Below, piece after piece: positions 18,323-26,917 of a stretch of 39,868 bases of DNA. The position numbers and the translations under genes were made by a program. Below the pieces are notes generated by a model. It had not been told where the DNA came from. It was given only the letters and a program-made list of their open reading frames with translations, and ran no database searches. Position 1 is the first letter of the stretch. Each line of letters begins with the position of its first letter. This stretch comes from Leptolyngbyaceae cyanobacterium CSU_1_3 (GTDB lineage Bacteria > Cyanobacteriota > Cyanobacteriia > Leptolyngbyales > Leptolyngbyaceae): positions 1 to 39,868 of the forward strand of contig JAAUOZ010000032.1 in the NCBI GenBank assembly GCA_012034655.1. The letters are read 5' to 3'.

Positions 18323-19683
18323 ATGAAAGGATTTCAAAAAATTCTGTTGTTTTGCTTGACGGTGGGGCTGTGTATTGGTCTGAATTTAACGTTCTCTCTG
18401 ATAGTTCCTTCCGGCGGATCGGCACAAATTACGCCGCGTCCCAATCCGCAGCAGTTGAAGCAGGCATTCGATCGCAAAGATATCGCCACCGCAGTGCGCC
18501 TGGTCGAGACCGGATGGCAGCAGCAGTATGAAGACTATTATCAGGGGCGGCTGAGAAGTCAACGTTTGGAAGTGGATGCCATCGCCCGCGCCCTAGAGCG
18601 AACTCGCCAAGAAACGGGCAAAACCACGGCATTGTTTTATGCCATCCCAACCCCGACTGCCCTAGAATTAGTGCTGATTTCGCCCCGATCTGCACCCGTC
18701 CATCGGCGGATTGCTGCGGCCAATCGATCGGCATTGATGCAGGTCATGCAAGACTTCAGAATGGGCGTGGTCAATCGCGAAAGCGACGAGAGCGACTACC
18801 TACCACCCGCTCGGCAGCTTTACCAGTGGATGATTGCCCCCCTTGAATCGGAATTAGCAGCCCAACAGGTCGATACGCTGATCTTCTGTCTCGGCACTGG
18901 GCTACGCAGTGCGCCCCTGTCCGCCCTGCACGATGGGCAGCGATTTTTGATTGAGAAATATAGTTTGGCCATCATTCCGGCATTCAACTTGCTCGATCGT
19001 CGCGCTGCCAAACTGGCTGGCACTCAAATTTTGGCGATGGGGGCTTCTGAGTTCAAAAATCAAACGCCGTTGCCCGCAGTCCCGATCGAGCTTTCGGCGA
19101 TCACCAACAATCTCTGGCAGGGCAAAACTCTGCTCAACCAAGATTTCACTCTATCCAATCTAAAAGCGCAACGGGCAGCTTTGCCCTATGGCATCATTCA
19201 CCTCGCGACCCATGCCGAATTTTCGCCTGGAGCCATCGAAGAGTCTTATATCCAATTTTGGGATGCTCAACTGCGACTCGATCAGGTCAAGTTTTTAGAT
19301 TTCCGAATTCCGGTAGTGAAGTTGTTAGTGTTGAGCGCTTGCCGAACGGCCTTGGGCGATCCACGGGCAGAGTTGGGGTTTGCGGGGTTTGCGGTGCAGT
19401 CGGGTGCTCAGGCGGCGATCGCCAGTCTTTGGGCAGTCAGCGATGCCGGAACCTTCGTGCTGATGTCAGAATTTTACCGCTATCTCAAAACGGCCCCCAT
19501 CAAAGCCGAAGCCCTGCGCCAGGCACAGATTGCCATGCTCAAAAAACAGGTCAACTTAAAAACTAGTTTGCCCGTCAAGCACGGGGAATGGTGCTGCCCT
19601 CTGAGCTAGAAGCCACCGCAAGCACCGACCTCTCGCATCCCTACTATTGGGCAGGCTTCACGACGATCGGCAATCCCTGGTGA
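18323..19683 (+). CDS. CHAT-domain (caspase-like) protein, single-base frameshift
   Basis: The restored protein has 453 residues. An N-terminal membrane or signal segment (residues about 8-29) is followed by a mostly helical linker and a C-terminal CHAT domain, the caspase-related peptidase family that includes HetF. The catalytic pair is visible: His297 in HLATHAEFSP and Cys340 in LSACRTALGD. GFAVQSGAQAAIASLWAVSD matches the conserved region after the cysteine. The frame breaks at about 19571-19579. Inserting one base (for example a third A in gtcaagc) leads into MVLPSELEA and the family ending HPYYWAGFTTIGNPW, stop at 19681. I chose ATG 18323, preceded by GAGG. No tetratricopeptide repeats are seen, which is shorter than many CHAT proteins. 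Confidence 0.88.
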
Positions 19684-19714
19684 AGAAGCGAATTGAAGAG
19701 AGCTTGGCTAGTAG

Positions 19715-19978
19715 CATCCCGCCGTTGAGCAACGCCACGTTATTCACATTCTTGCCAGTCGAAATCTCAACGATAGATTTGCTGGAAAGCAAGTGGGGCT
19801 AGAAACAGACTCGGTCATAGTTGCAGATAATCTTGCAACTGTCAAAGACTATAGGATTCGCAAGAAAATTGGTCATTGTTCAGATAGGGAAGCTGTCAAT
19901 ACTGCTCTCAAAAAAGCTCTAGTAGAATGCGGCGTAAGTTTGGCAACCACTGGAGGGTTTAGGGGTGTAGGGGTTTAG
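19715..19978 (+). pseudogene. MazF/PemK-like toxin, C-terminal fragment
   Basis: An open frame without a good start reads HILASRNLNDRFAGKQ, then VGLETDSVIVADNLATVKDY and RIRKKIGHCSDREAVNTALK. This matches the C-terminal third of PemK/MazF endoribonucleases, where GLxxDSV and the basic-IG-x10-AL pattern are conserved. The N-terminal half (the usual G-D-V/I...RP motif) is missing because the CHAT gene ends only about 30 bases upstream, and no antitoxin is present. The last residues run into the G-rich repeat. A GTG at 19793 would give only 61 residues. I read it as the remnant of a toxin-antitoxin module. Confidence 0.55.
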
Positions 19979-20030
19979 GGTGTGGGGTTTAGGGGTGTAG
20001 GGTGTGGAGTTTTAGGGGGAGAGTGGGTGG
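19952..20030 (+). repeat. G-rich tandem array (tttaggggtgtaggg units)
   Basis: Imperfect units of about 15 bases (gtttaggggtgtagg, ggtttagggtgtggg) repeat over roughly 80 bases on the plus strand. More than eight runs of three or more G occur with short loops, so intramolecular G-quadruplex formation is possible. Confidence 0.75.
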
Positions 20031-20433
20031 ATTTCAGCTAAGTGCTACTAGGGCTTTAATAAAGAGAAATGCGATCGCTTGAACGATCAATCTAGGTGAA
20101 TTGCCTCAACCAGTAACCTGAGCAACCTAACAACGCGCTGGAGCGGCAACAATAGGCAGCAATATTATCTGGGGCAGAGAAGATAACGACTATATTAGCT
20201 GGCAACTGGGGTTCTGACCTCTATCGCCATCAACTCGGTGAGGGTGGCGATATCCTTGATGACGTTCCCTACGAATATGACAACGGACACTAGTTACCTG
20301 GGCTTTATTCTTTATAGGATAGGCAGATCGATCTTTACATTGCTTTACTCAATTGCGACACTTTACAACGCCGTCAGGCTTCTTTTCGCGATCGTGATAT
20401 AGGATAGATCTCTGGTGAAACTCCGGCATTTCT

Positions 20434-20991
20434 GTGGTTCTTAAACTCGGCTCTCATCACCTCCAAACGATTGTCGCCCATGCAGAACGCACCTACCCCG
20501 AAGAGTGCTGTGGCTTGCTGCTGGGTCACTTGGGTCATCCAAGGGTGGCGAGTAAGGGTGTCCTGGGCAAGGGTGTGACGAGCAAAACTGTGGTTGATGT
20601 TCAAATCGTTGAGAACACTTGGGCTGGGGACGATCGAGATTTGGCTCAAACCTCAGATCAAACCTTTGAGCAAACTTTGAGCAAAACTCGCCGCTATCAA
20701 ATTTCCCCAGACGCTATGTTATCCGCCATGCGATCCGCCCGCGATCGCTCCCTCTGCATCCTGGGGATCTATCACTCGCACCCAGACAACCCGGCCGTGC
20801 CTTCGGAGTGCGATCGAAACCTTGCCTGGCCGCAATATTCCTATGCGATCGTCTCGGTGCAAGCAGGAACCGCGATCGATTGGCAAAGCTGGACGCTGGA
20901 TGACGATCATCAGTTTCAGCCCGAAGAAATTTTCGTCATTCCTGAGATGCCACCCCTTCGTCGGGAACGAATGAGCACGGGCGATCGATAG
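20434..20991 (+). CDS. JAMM/Mov34/MPN-domain metalloprotease
   Basis: The 185-residue protein has the JAB1/MPN/Mov34 zinc site: Glu24 (YPEECCGLLLG) and H114-x-H116...S124-x-x-D127 in YHSHPDNPAVPSECD, which keeps the canonical HxHx7SxxD spacing. A low-complexity insert (about residues 32-85) interrupts the domain after the first strand. Bacterial JAMM proteases of this type remove amino acids from sulfur-carrier proteins (such as Mec+ acting on CysO) or process ubiquitin-like proteins. It starts with GTG and lies about 125 bases upstream of MoeB-rhodanese, a pairing that fits sulfur-carrier metabolism. The substrate is inferred from context only. Confidence 0.85.
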   Translation: MVLKLGSHHLQTIVAHAERTYPEECCGLLLGHLGHPRVASKGVLGKGVTSKTVVDVQIVENTWAGDDRDLAQTSDQTFEQTLSKTRRYQISPDAMLSAMRSARDRSLCILGIYHSHPDNPAVPSECDRNLAWPQYSYAIVSVQAGTAIDWQSWTLDDDHQFQPEEIFVIPEMPPLRRERMSTGDR

Positions 20992-21045
20992 TCTGGAGCC
21001 GTGCTGACCACTCTCTAGCTGTGACTGTCGGTTGCCCTACTGCAT

Positions 21046-21080
21046 TGTTTTGACCGTGTGTTTTGACCGTGTGTTTTGAC
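21046..21080. repeat. 13-bp tandem repeat, 2.7 copies
   Basis: The unit tgttttgaccgtg occurs twice perfectly, followed by tgttttgac. It lies between the JAMM gene and moeB. Confidence 0.85.
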
Positions 21081-21117
21081 TAACGTTTCGATCGAATCTG
21101 CCCTATCAACTGCCATC

Positions 21118-22296
21118 ATGCTAAACCCCAACCTGGATGACCTCCAGCTAACCAAAGAAGAATACGCTCGCTATTCACGGCATATCATCTTGCCCGAAGT
21201 CGGACTCGACGGCCAGAAACGCCTCAAAGCTGCCAGCATTCTCTGCGTCGGCACAGGCGGACTCGGCTCTCCCCTGTTGCTCTACCTCGCCGCCGCCGGA
21301 ATCGGCCGCATCGGCATCGTCGATTTTGACACGGTAGATAGCTCCAACCTGCATCGCCAAATCATTCACGCCACTTCCTGGGTCGGCAAACCTAAAATCG
21401 AGTCGGCAAAAAATCGCATTCTAGAGATCAACCCTACCTGCCAGGTTGACTTATATGAGACACGCCTCAGCGCCGAGAACGCTCTGGATATTGCTCGACC
21501 CTACGACCTGGTAATCGACGGCACTGACAACTTCCCAACTCGTTACCTGGTGAATGATGTGTGCGTGCTCTTAGGCAAGCCCAACGTCTATGGTTCAATT
21601 TTCCGCTTTGAAGGTCAAGCGACCGTTTTCAACTACGAAGGCGGGCCAAACTACCGCGATCTCTATCCCGAACCGCCCCCACCCGGCTTGGTTCCTTCCT
21701 GCGCGGAGGGCGGCGTATTGGGAGTGCTGTGTGGCATTATTGGCACCATTCAAGCCACCGAAGCGGTGAAGATTATTCTAGGACAGGGGACAACCTTAAG
21801 CGGGCGGCTCCTGCTCTATAACGCGCTGAACATGACATTTAGAGAGTTAAAGCTGCGCCCCAACCCGGTGCGGCCTGTGATTGACAAGCTGGTTGATTAC
21901 GAAGAGTTTTGTGGGATTCCTCAAGCAAAAGCAGCCGAAGAAAAGGAGCGGGCCAACATGGCAGAAATGACAGTCCAAGAACTGAAGCAATTGGTAGATC
22001 GAGGCGCGATCGGGGCTGAATATATCCTGCTGGATGTTCGCAACCCCAATGAATATGAGATCGCCAAGATTCCTGGTTCGGTGCTTGTGCCCCTACCAGA
22101 CATTGAGCGCGGAGAAGGCGTGGAGAGGGTGAAAGAATTGCTTAACGGTCACAAGCTGATTGCTCACTGCAAAATGGGGGGACGATCGGCCAAAGCGCTG
22201 GCAATTCTCAAAGAATCCGGAATTGAAGGCACAAATGTGAAAGGGGGAATTACTGCCTGGAGCCAGGAGGTTGATGCTTCGGTTCCGGAGTACTAA
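21118..22296 (+). CDS. moeB: MoeB/ThiF-type adenylyltransferase with C-terminal rhodanese domain
   Basis: The 392-residue E1-like enzyme adenylates the C-terminal Gly-Gly of small sulfur carriers (MoaD, ThiS); its rhodanese domain can supply the sulfur. Visible parts are the nucleotide loop GTGGLG (45-50), the substrate-Asp region DGTDNFPTRY (about 134-142), Cys195 in PSCAEGGVLG, and a rhodanese domain (about 285-390) with active-site Cys351 in CKMGGRS. The zinc-binding CxxC pairs of Escherichia coli MoeB are not evident: the usual CPxCG site is RPNPVRPVI here, which I believe is common in cyanobacterial members. ATG 21118 fits the family start MLNPNLDDLQLT; a TTG at 21076 is unlikely. It is followed by a strong terminator. 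Confidence 0.93.
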   Translation: MLNPNLDDLQLTKEEYARYSRHIILPEVGLDGQKRLKAASILCVGTGGLGSPLLLYLAAAGIGRIGIVDFDTVDSSNLHRQIIHATSWVGKPKIESAKNRILEINPTCQVDLYETRLSAENALDIARPYDLVIDGTDNFPTRYLVNDVCVLLGKPNVYGSIFRFEGQATVFNYEGGPNYRDLYPEPPPPGLVPSCAEGGVLGVLCGIIGTIQATEAVKIILGQGTTLSGRLLLYNALNMTFRELKLRPNPVRPVIDKLVDYEEFCGIPQAKAAEEKERANMAEMTVQELKQLVDRGAIGAEYILLDVRNPNEYEIAKIPGSVLVPLPDIERGEGVERVKELLNGHKLIAHCKMGGRSAKALAILKESGIEGTNVKGGITAWSQEVDASVPEY

Positions 22297-22313
22297 CTGT
22301 TAGTTGTTAAGTA

Positions 22314-22346
22314 GGGGTTGCTAACGGTTTGGCAGCCCCTTTTTTG
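22314..22346 (+). terminator. Intrinsic terminator after moeB
   Basis: GGGGTTGC pairs with GCAGCCCC (one G-T pair) across a 10-base loop, followed by TTTTTT. Confidence 0.8.
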
Positions 22347-22384
22347 TCTGGTAAAAGCTTCGGTAGAAATTTTGGTAAGATTCA

Positions 22385-22972
22385 ATGCTGCTCAATCTGC
22401 TTAAAGTCGGGGTCAAAGTGGGTGCGATCGCGCTCGTTGCTACTCAAGGATTCGTTGCTCAGCCAGCCTTTGCTGGGTCGCCTTCTGCAAAAGCCAAAGC
22501 TGAAGGCAAACTGACTCCCTATCAATCTCGCCTGGTGAATCGGCTCAAGCAATGCCCTGATAGTGCTCAGCCGGATGCACTGGCTCGATCGCAGTTTTTT
22601 CGAGTGGCGAGCGGCAAATATATCGTGCAAGTGATGTGTATGCTAGGCGCTTATCAGGGTGGATATGAGTACTATTTGCTCACCGAAACGGCTGGCAAAA
22701 CACAATCTAAACCGCTCAAGCTGCTCAAGGTTTGGGAAGACGGCGGCAAAAAAATGCGGCTAGAGGACAATACCCTCGGCGGTCTGCCTACCTATAACGC
22801 AGCCAATCGAGAACTCACCGTTTTCAACAAAGGGCGTGGCTTGGGTGACTGTGGCACGTTTGGGCGCTACAAATTTGAGAACGATCGTTTTGTTGCCAAA
22901 GAGATTCGCGCTAAATCTGAATGTGATGGCAAATACATTGAGCCTGAGCAATACAAGCAAGTCTATCCCTAA
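22385..22972 (+). CDS. Secreted DUF1176-like protein
   Basis: The 195-residue protein has a signal peptide (residues about 1-30, cut after PAFA). The mature protein contains FFRVASGKYIVQVMCMLGAYQGGYEYYLL and NKGRGLGDCGTFGRYKFE, matching the DUF1176 pattern in which the two cysteines (about 84 and 156) may form a disulfide. Function is unknown. It starts 38 bases after the moeB terminator, so it probably has its own promoter. A dispersed repeat begins just after the stop. Confidence 0.75.
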   Translation: MLLNLLKVGVKVGAIALVATQGFVAQPAFAGSPSAKAKAEGKLTPYQSRLVNRLKQCPDSAQPDALARSQFFRVASGKYIVQVMCMLGAYQGGYEYYLLTETAGKTQSKPLKLLKVWEDGGKKMRLEDNTLGGLPTYNAANRELTVFNKGRGLGDCGTFGRYKFENDRFVAKEIRAKSECDGKYIEPEQYKQVYP

Positions 22973-22977
22973 GCTGG

Positions 22978-23036
22978 GCTTTCGCCCTCACCCCAAACTC
23001 CTCTCTCTAGGGAAAGGGTAGGGTGAGGGTGAGAAG
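22978..23036. repeat. Dispersed repeat, gagaggggtttggggtgagg family, copy 2 (inverted)
   Basis: The plus strand reads cgccctcaccccaaactcc and later agggtagggtgagggtgaga. Its reverse complement aligns with the repeat at 17160-17215. It can also fold on itself, because the ends ccctcacc and ggtgaggg are complementary. Confidence 0.7.
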
Positions 23037-23072
23037 TTGCACCTTAATCAATCCTCATTCCTAAGTGCCTAC

Positions 23073-23096
23073 AAAAAACCTCGGACATACCGAGGT
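23073..23096 (-). terminator. Intrinsic terminator after psbH
   Basis: Read on the minus strand, ACCTCGG and CCGAGGT form a perfect 7-bp stem with a 5-base loop, followed by a run of T (aaaaaa at 23073-23078 on the plus strand). It lies about 40 bases past the psbH stop. Confidence 0.8.
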
Positions 23097-23137
23097 GATG
23101 AATGCACTAGCAAATATTTCAAGCTGCTCAACCAAAA

Positions 23138-23341
23138 TCAGCCGCCTAAGCTTCTCCAATCGACGTTGACATCGTTGAGAAGCAAAGACGAGTTGTAAAC
23201 TTGCAAAATGATCAGCAGAAAGACCAAGAATAGAGCCATAAAAATTCCCATCACTGGGGTTGTGCCCCAACCAGGGACAACCTTGCCATATTCAGAGTTT
23301 AAGGGCTTTAGAATATCGCCTAATCGAGTCCGCTGTGCCAT
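23138..23341 (-). CDS. psbH: Photosystem II reaction centre protein H
   Basis: PsbH is a small single-span subunit of photosystem II near CP47, needed for stable assembly and bicarbonate binding. The 67-residue sequence is typical: [20 protein letters not shown], then [12 protein letters not shown] and the membrane helix [20 protein letters not shown], ending DWRSLGG. The phosphorylated N-terminal Thr region of plants is absent, as in cyanobacteria. GGGGAG lies just before the ATG. It is divergent from psbN, the classic arrangement. Confidence 0.98.
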   Translation of the reverse strand: MAQRTRLGDILKPLNSEYGKVVPGWGTTPVMGIFMALFLVFLLIILQVYNSSLLLNDVNVDWRSLGG

Positions 23342-23393
23342 AGCTCCCCTTACTTAATGATTGTTTTGACGGAATGTGTAAATTCTTTGTAAT

Positions 23394-23399
23394 AGTATA
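23394..23399 (-). promoter_or_regulatory. Candidate -10 element of psbH
   Basis: On the minus strand this reads TATACT, 53 bases upstream of the psbH ATG within the 89-base psbH-psbN spacer. No good -35 partner is visible. Confidence 0.3.
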
Positions 23400-23430
23400 G
23401 AGGAATCCTTCTCATAATTTGAATCTCAAT

Positions 23431-23562
23431 ATGGAACCCGCAATAGCTCTTAACATTTCCATCTGCGCGGCGATCGTCAGCCTGACCGGATACGCAATCT
23501 ACACTGCCTTTGGCCCCCCAGCCAAGGAGTTGAACGATCCCTTTGAGGATCACGAAGACTAA
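23431..23562 (+). CDS. psbN: PsbN photosystem II assembly protein
   Basis: This 43-codon gene is easily missed because of its length. It encodes one membrane helix (about residues 6-26, [20 protein letters not shown]) followed by [17 protein letters not shown], the conserved PsbN ending. PsbN is not a stable photosystem II subunit but an assembly factor. The gene is divergent from psbH and convergent with the mannosidase gene, whose stop is 30 bases away. Confidence 0.96.
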   Translation: MEPAIALNISICAAIVSLTGYAIYTAFGPPAKELNDPFEDHED

Positions 23563-23592
23563 TTAAGTTTCATGGCAAAAATCAACGGCTTC

Positions 23593-26500
23593 TCATCTCG
23601 AAGGCTGCGATCGCGTAGCTGGCAAGACTGAGAAGCTTTTGATTTTCCAGGGTGAGATCGAGGGGGTAGATGAACGATCGACCTGTTCTAGAAGGTTTAC
23701 TGAGTTGCCCAGCCTGATTTCTAAATCACTGGCTAACTTCAGTTCAGTGGCTTCGCCGTGGCATTCGTAGCATCGGAGAATGTATACGTCTGGGTTCTCT
23801 TCCGACGGTTTGAAGGCGCTGAGAATCAGATTTTTGGGTTGCAGAGCCAAAAGTGAGGCAGTGGGTGCAAGCGTGCCCTGTGGATGGGGGCGATCGAGCT
23901 GCAAAACTTCTAACGGCTGATTTAACTCGTAGCTTTTGTGAACCGTTTGGGCGGCTTGCCAACTGCCCGCATGGGGATAGATGGCGTAGGTGAAGGTGTG
24001 GCGGCCCCGATCGGCTGCTGGATCAGGAAATTCTGCACCTCTGAGCAACGTCAGGCGAAGGCGATCGCTCTGGCAATCGTACCCATGTTTGCAATCACTC
24101 AAAATGCTGACTCCATAATCCGCCTCGCTCAAATCTGCCCATCCCAGAGCGGCAACTTCCCACTTAGCTTTGTCACGATCGTCCTTTGGCTGAGTCGTTC
24201 TTTGAATTGCGCCAGAAGACATCTCATAGGTCGCAGTGTCAGCTTCTAAATTCAACGGAAAAGCTGCTTTGACTAAAACATGGCGCTCTTGCCAATCTAC
24301 GGATGTTGAAACCTGCAACACCGCAGAATCTTTTTTCAAACTATAGCTTTCAGAAAAAACAGACTGACCAATTTTTCGTTGAATAGAAAGCCTTGATTGA
24401 AAGTTGTCATGGGTTGCAGGTTCTATGTGAAGAATTTTGGCTGAAGGAAGGGGATGATTTTGATAATTAGGGTCAATATTCCACGCATCCCAGTATTGAC
24501 CTTCATCTCGAAATGCTTGAAGTTGATTGCCTGCCCCCCGCAGAATTTCACGCTGATTGATTTTATCAAAAATACTTGATAAGTTTCCTGTTTTTGGGTC
24601 AATTTTGACTCGCAAAAATACATTTTCTAAGGTGTAAGGTTCTCTAGAGGAATGGTTTTGAGAAACAGTTTCTTCACAAGTTTCTTCACAAGTTCCCTCA
24701 CAAGGGGTTAACCAGAAGCAACGAAAGCCGATCGCTGGAATGTTCGCTAAAAAAGAAGTCAGAGAAAATGTCTTTTGTGGCTGAATATAATATTGACATT
24801 CTGTTTCTATCAACTGCCCTTCAGGGTTATAAACTTGCCAATTTTTGTGTTGGTCTTGGTCGTCAAAAATTGTAACGACCTGCGATCGCTGCCAATTTAG
24901 CGCGTTAAAAACTACGATCGCTTTTGCCTTGGGGTGAGGCGATGGTGGAAAAGAAATTTGAGATGCGATCGCCTTCAAAGATTGATGCTTAACTTCTGAA
25001 GCAATCTGCTCTGCTGTCTCCCATTCTCGGTTTGCATCCACGAAAACTTGCGAAATAGAAGACCCTGGCAAGATGTCATGAAATTGGTTTAATAAAACTT
25101 TTTTCCAGGCAGTTTCTAGCTCAATTTTCGGATACGCATTACCCGTGATCAGCGTTGCCAACGATGCAAACAACTCTGCTTGATAGAGTGTTTTTTCACA
25201 GGTGCGATTGTGTTGTTTTTGGTCAGCATGAGTCGTGTAGCAACCACGATGAAATTCTAAATAGAGTTCATCATTCCAGCTAGGAAGAGAGGTTTGCTCT
25301 GTGTTTTGAATATTGGGGTTTAAGCGATCGAGAAACGTTTCGACGGTTGTAAATTCTAGTCGAGGGAAGAAGGGCGACATTTGCCAGCGTCGGGCAATCT
25401 CCAACATGTCGCGGGTCGGGCCGCCACCATGATCGCCCACCCCAGGAAGCCAGAGCGCCTCGAAAATTCCAGTTTTGGCTGTCCAATCCCAGGCGTAGGC
25501 TGCCATTTTGATGGGGTCAATGCCTTCGCCGATCGGAGCCGACATCAAACTCAAAATCTCGCTGCCATCGGGCGATCGCCACTCAAATATTTCGTGAGGA
25601 AACTTCGTGGTATCGTTCCAGCGCAGTTTTTGGGTGACGAAATAATCGATGCCACCTTGCTTGAGCAATTGAGGCAACTGCCAGCAGAAGCCAAAGGTAT
25701 CGGGTAGCCAGGCAATCCGGCTCACTGCACCAAATTTTTCTTGACAATAGCGCTGACCATAGAGAATGTGTCGAGCGATCGATTCCCCGCTAATCAGGTT
25801 CAATTCTGGCTCAATCCACATCCCCGCCACGATTTCCCACTTTCCCGCTTTCACCTGTTGCTGAATTTGGGTAAACAGATCGGGGCGATTTTGCTCCATC
25901 CATTCATATAAGGCAGGGGTAGAGTGGCAAAACGTCAATTCTGGAAACTCTTTTTGGAGGTTGAGAACCGACGTAAAAGTGCGTTCGGCTGCATTCCAGG
26001 TTTCGTCTATCGGCCACAGCCAGGCCATGTCTAAGTGAGCGTGGCCAACCAGAAAAATTGTGTGCTGCTTGAGGCGATCGCTCCAAGCTTGCAGACGATC
26101 GCGCATCTTGAGCAACGCTTGATCAAATTTGGGTCGATCGCCCACCATTGACCAATCGACCCCCGCGATCGCAGCGGATAATTCTGCCAATTCTGCGGGC
26201 GCAAACGCCTCTAGATAACTTTGCAAAACCGCAATTTCGTCGGCGACAAACCCCGGATCAAGATCGTCGGATTCGTAGACCAGACACGATCGCACCAATG
26301 CCCCATCATCGTGACCCGGACTGATCAACCGAATCGCCACCTCCACCGCTTCTCCCGGCACAACAGACTCACTCAACACCACTCGCGCCGAATGGTCAAA
26401 CAGATCGCCCTCCTGCACCAATTCGCCATTGACATACACCTGCGCCACCTCTGCCCACCAGGTCAACGCCAACCGCAGCTTCAGCCCGGCTAGCGGGTAG

Positions 26501-26733
26501 GTCTGCTGCAAACACTGGGGCAAAACAAATTTTTGACGAAACCATGCCACCCGGCGACCCTTGGGCCAAGGGATATGATTTCGGCCGTTAAGCTGGGCGA
26601 TCGCTCCCTCCGATCGACCCATCTCCAAAAGAGACAACTCCTCAAACCAGCAGCCCCATTGGGCTTGCACATCGACTTGCGTGAGTTGACGAAGTTGGGC
26701 GATCGCCTCAGAAAGTTGTGCAGAATCAAGCAT
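23593..26733 (-). CDS. Glycoside hydrolase family 38 alpha-mannosidase
   Basis: The 1046-residue protein is a cytosolic-type alpha-mannosidase. An N-terminal beta-sandwich (FRQKFVLPQ, QVYVNGELVQEGD) precedes the GH38 catalytic domain, with zinc-binding HAHLDMAW (231-238), GMWIEPELNLISGESIARH and the nucleophile Asp345 in WLPDTFGF. A middle helical segment (HRGCYTTHADQKQHNR) and a long C-terminal beta domain follow (GNLSSIFDKINQREIL). There is no signal peptide. The frame stays open 96 codons further upstream, but ATG 26733 (MLDSAQLSEAIAQLRQL) fits the family start and clears the divergent promoter. Probable role is turnover of mannose-containing glycans or polysaccharide. Confidence 0.93.
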   Translation of the reverse strand: MLDSAQLSEAIAQLRQLTQVDVQAQWGCWFEELSLLEMGRSEGAIAQLNGRNHIPWPKGRRVAWFRQKFVLPQCLQQTYPLAGLKLRLALTWWAEVAQVYVNGELVQEGDLFDHSARVVLSESVVPGEAVEVAIRLISPGHDDGALVRSCLVYESDDLDPGFVADEIAVLQSYLEAFAPAELAELSAAIAGVDWSMVGDRPKFDQALLKMRDRLQAWSDRLKQHTIFLVGHAHLDMAWLWPIDETWNAAERTFTSVLNLQKEFPELTFCHSTPALYEWMEQNRPDLFTQIQQQVKAGKWEIVAGMWIEPELNLISGESIARHILYGQRYCQEKFGAVSRIAWLPDTFGFCWQLPQLLKQGGIDYFVTQKLRWNDTTKFPHEIFEWRSPDGSEILSLMSAPIGEGIDPIKMAAYAWDWTAKTGIFEALWLPGVGDHGGGPTRDMLEIARRWQMSPFFPRLEFTTVETFLDRLNPNIQNTEQTSLPSWNDELYLEFHRGCYTTHADQKQHNRTCEKTLYQAELFASLATLITGNAYPKIELETAWKKVLLNQFHDILPGSSISQVFVDANREWETAEQIASEVKHQSLKAIASQISFPPSPHPKAKAIVVFNALNWQRSQVVTIFDDQDQHKNWQVYNPEGQLIETECQYYIQPQKTFSLTSFLANIPAIGFRCFWLTPCEGTCEETCEETVSQNHSSREPYTLENVFLRVKIDPKTGNLSSIFDKINQREILRGAGNQLQAFRDEGQYWDAWNIDPNYQNHPLPSAKILHIEPATHDNFQSRLSIQRKIGQSVFSESYSLKKDSAVLQVSTSVDWQERHVLVKAAFPLNLEADTATYEMSSGAIQRTTQPKDDRDKAKWEVAALGWADLSEADYGVSILSDCKHGYDCQSDRLRLTLLRGAEFPDPAADRGRHTFTYAIYPHAGSWQAAQTVHKSYELNQPLEVLQLDRPHPQGTLAPTASLLALQPKNLILSAFKPSEENPDVYILRCYECHGEATELKLASDLEIRLGNSVNLLEQVDRSSTPSISPWKIKSFSVLPATRSQPSR

Positions 26734-26917
26734 ATCGATCGGGCTTTGGGTTTCGCGCAGAATAAACGGACAGAGACGAGCTTTAGGCGATAGACTTTTG
26801 ACTGTAGACGTTGTGTTGAAGACCTTAACATTTAACAATTTTCTTGCACCGAAGCCCTGTATTGAAGCCCCACAGCCTAGAACCGCTACACAGACGGTGA
26901 GCCGTCCTTCTGAGTCT

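Larger units (their letters stand above)
19684..20433. other. Gene-poor degenerate region
   Basis: This 750-base stretch holds no intact gene. In order it contains a MazF/PemK toxin C-terminal fragment (19715-19978), a G-rich tandem array (19952-20030) overlapping its end, a half attC-like motif (20125-20147), and a short open frame ending near 20292 (NWGSDLYRHQLGEGGD) that I cannot identify. Confidence 0.55.
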
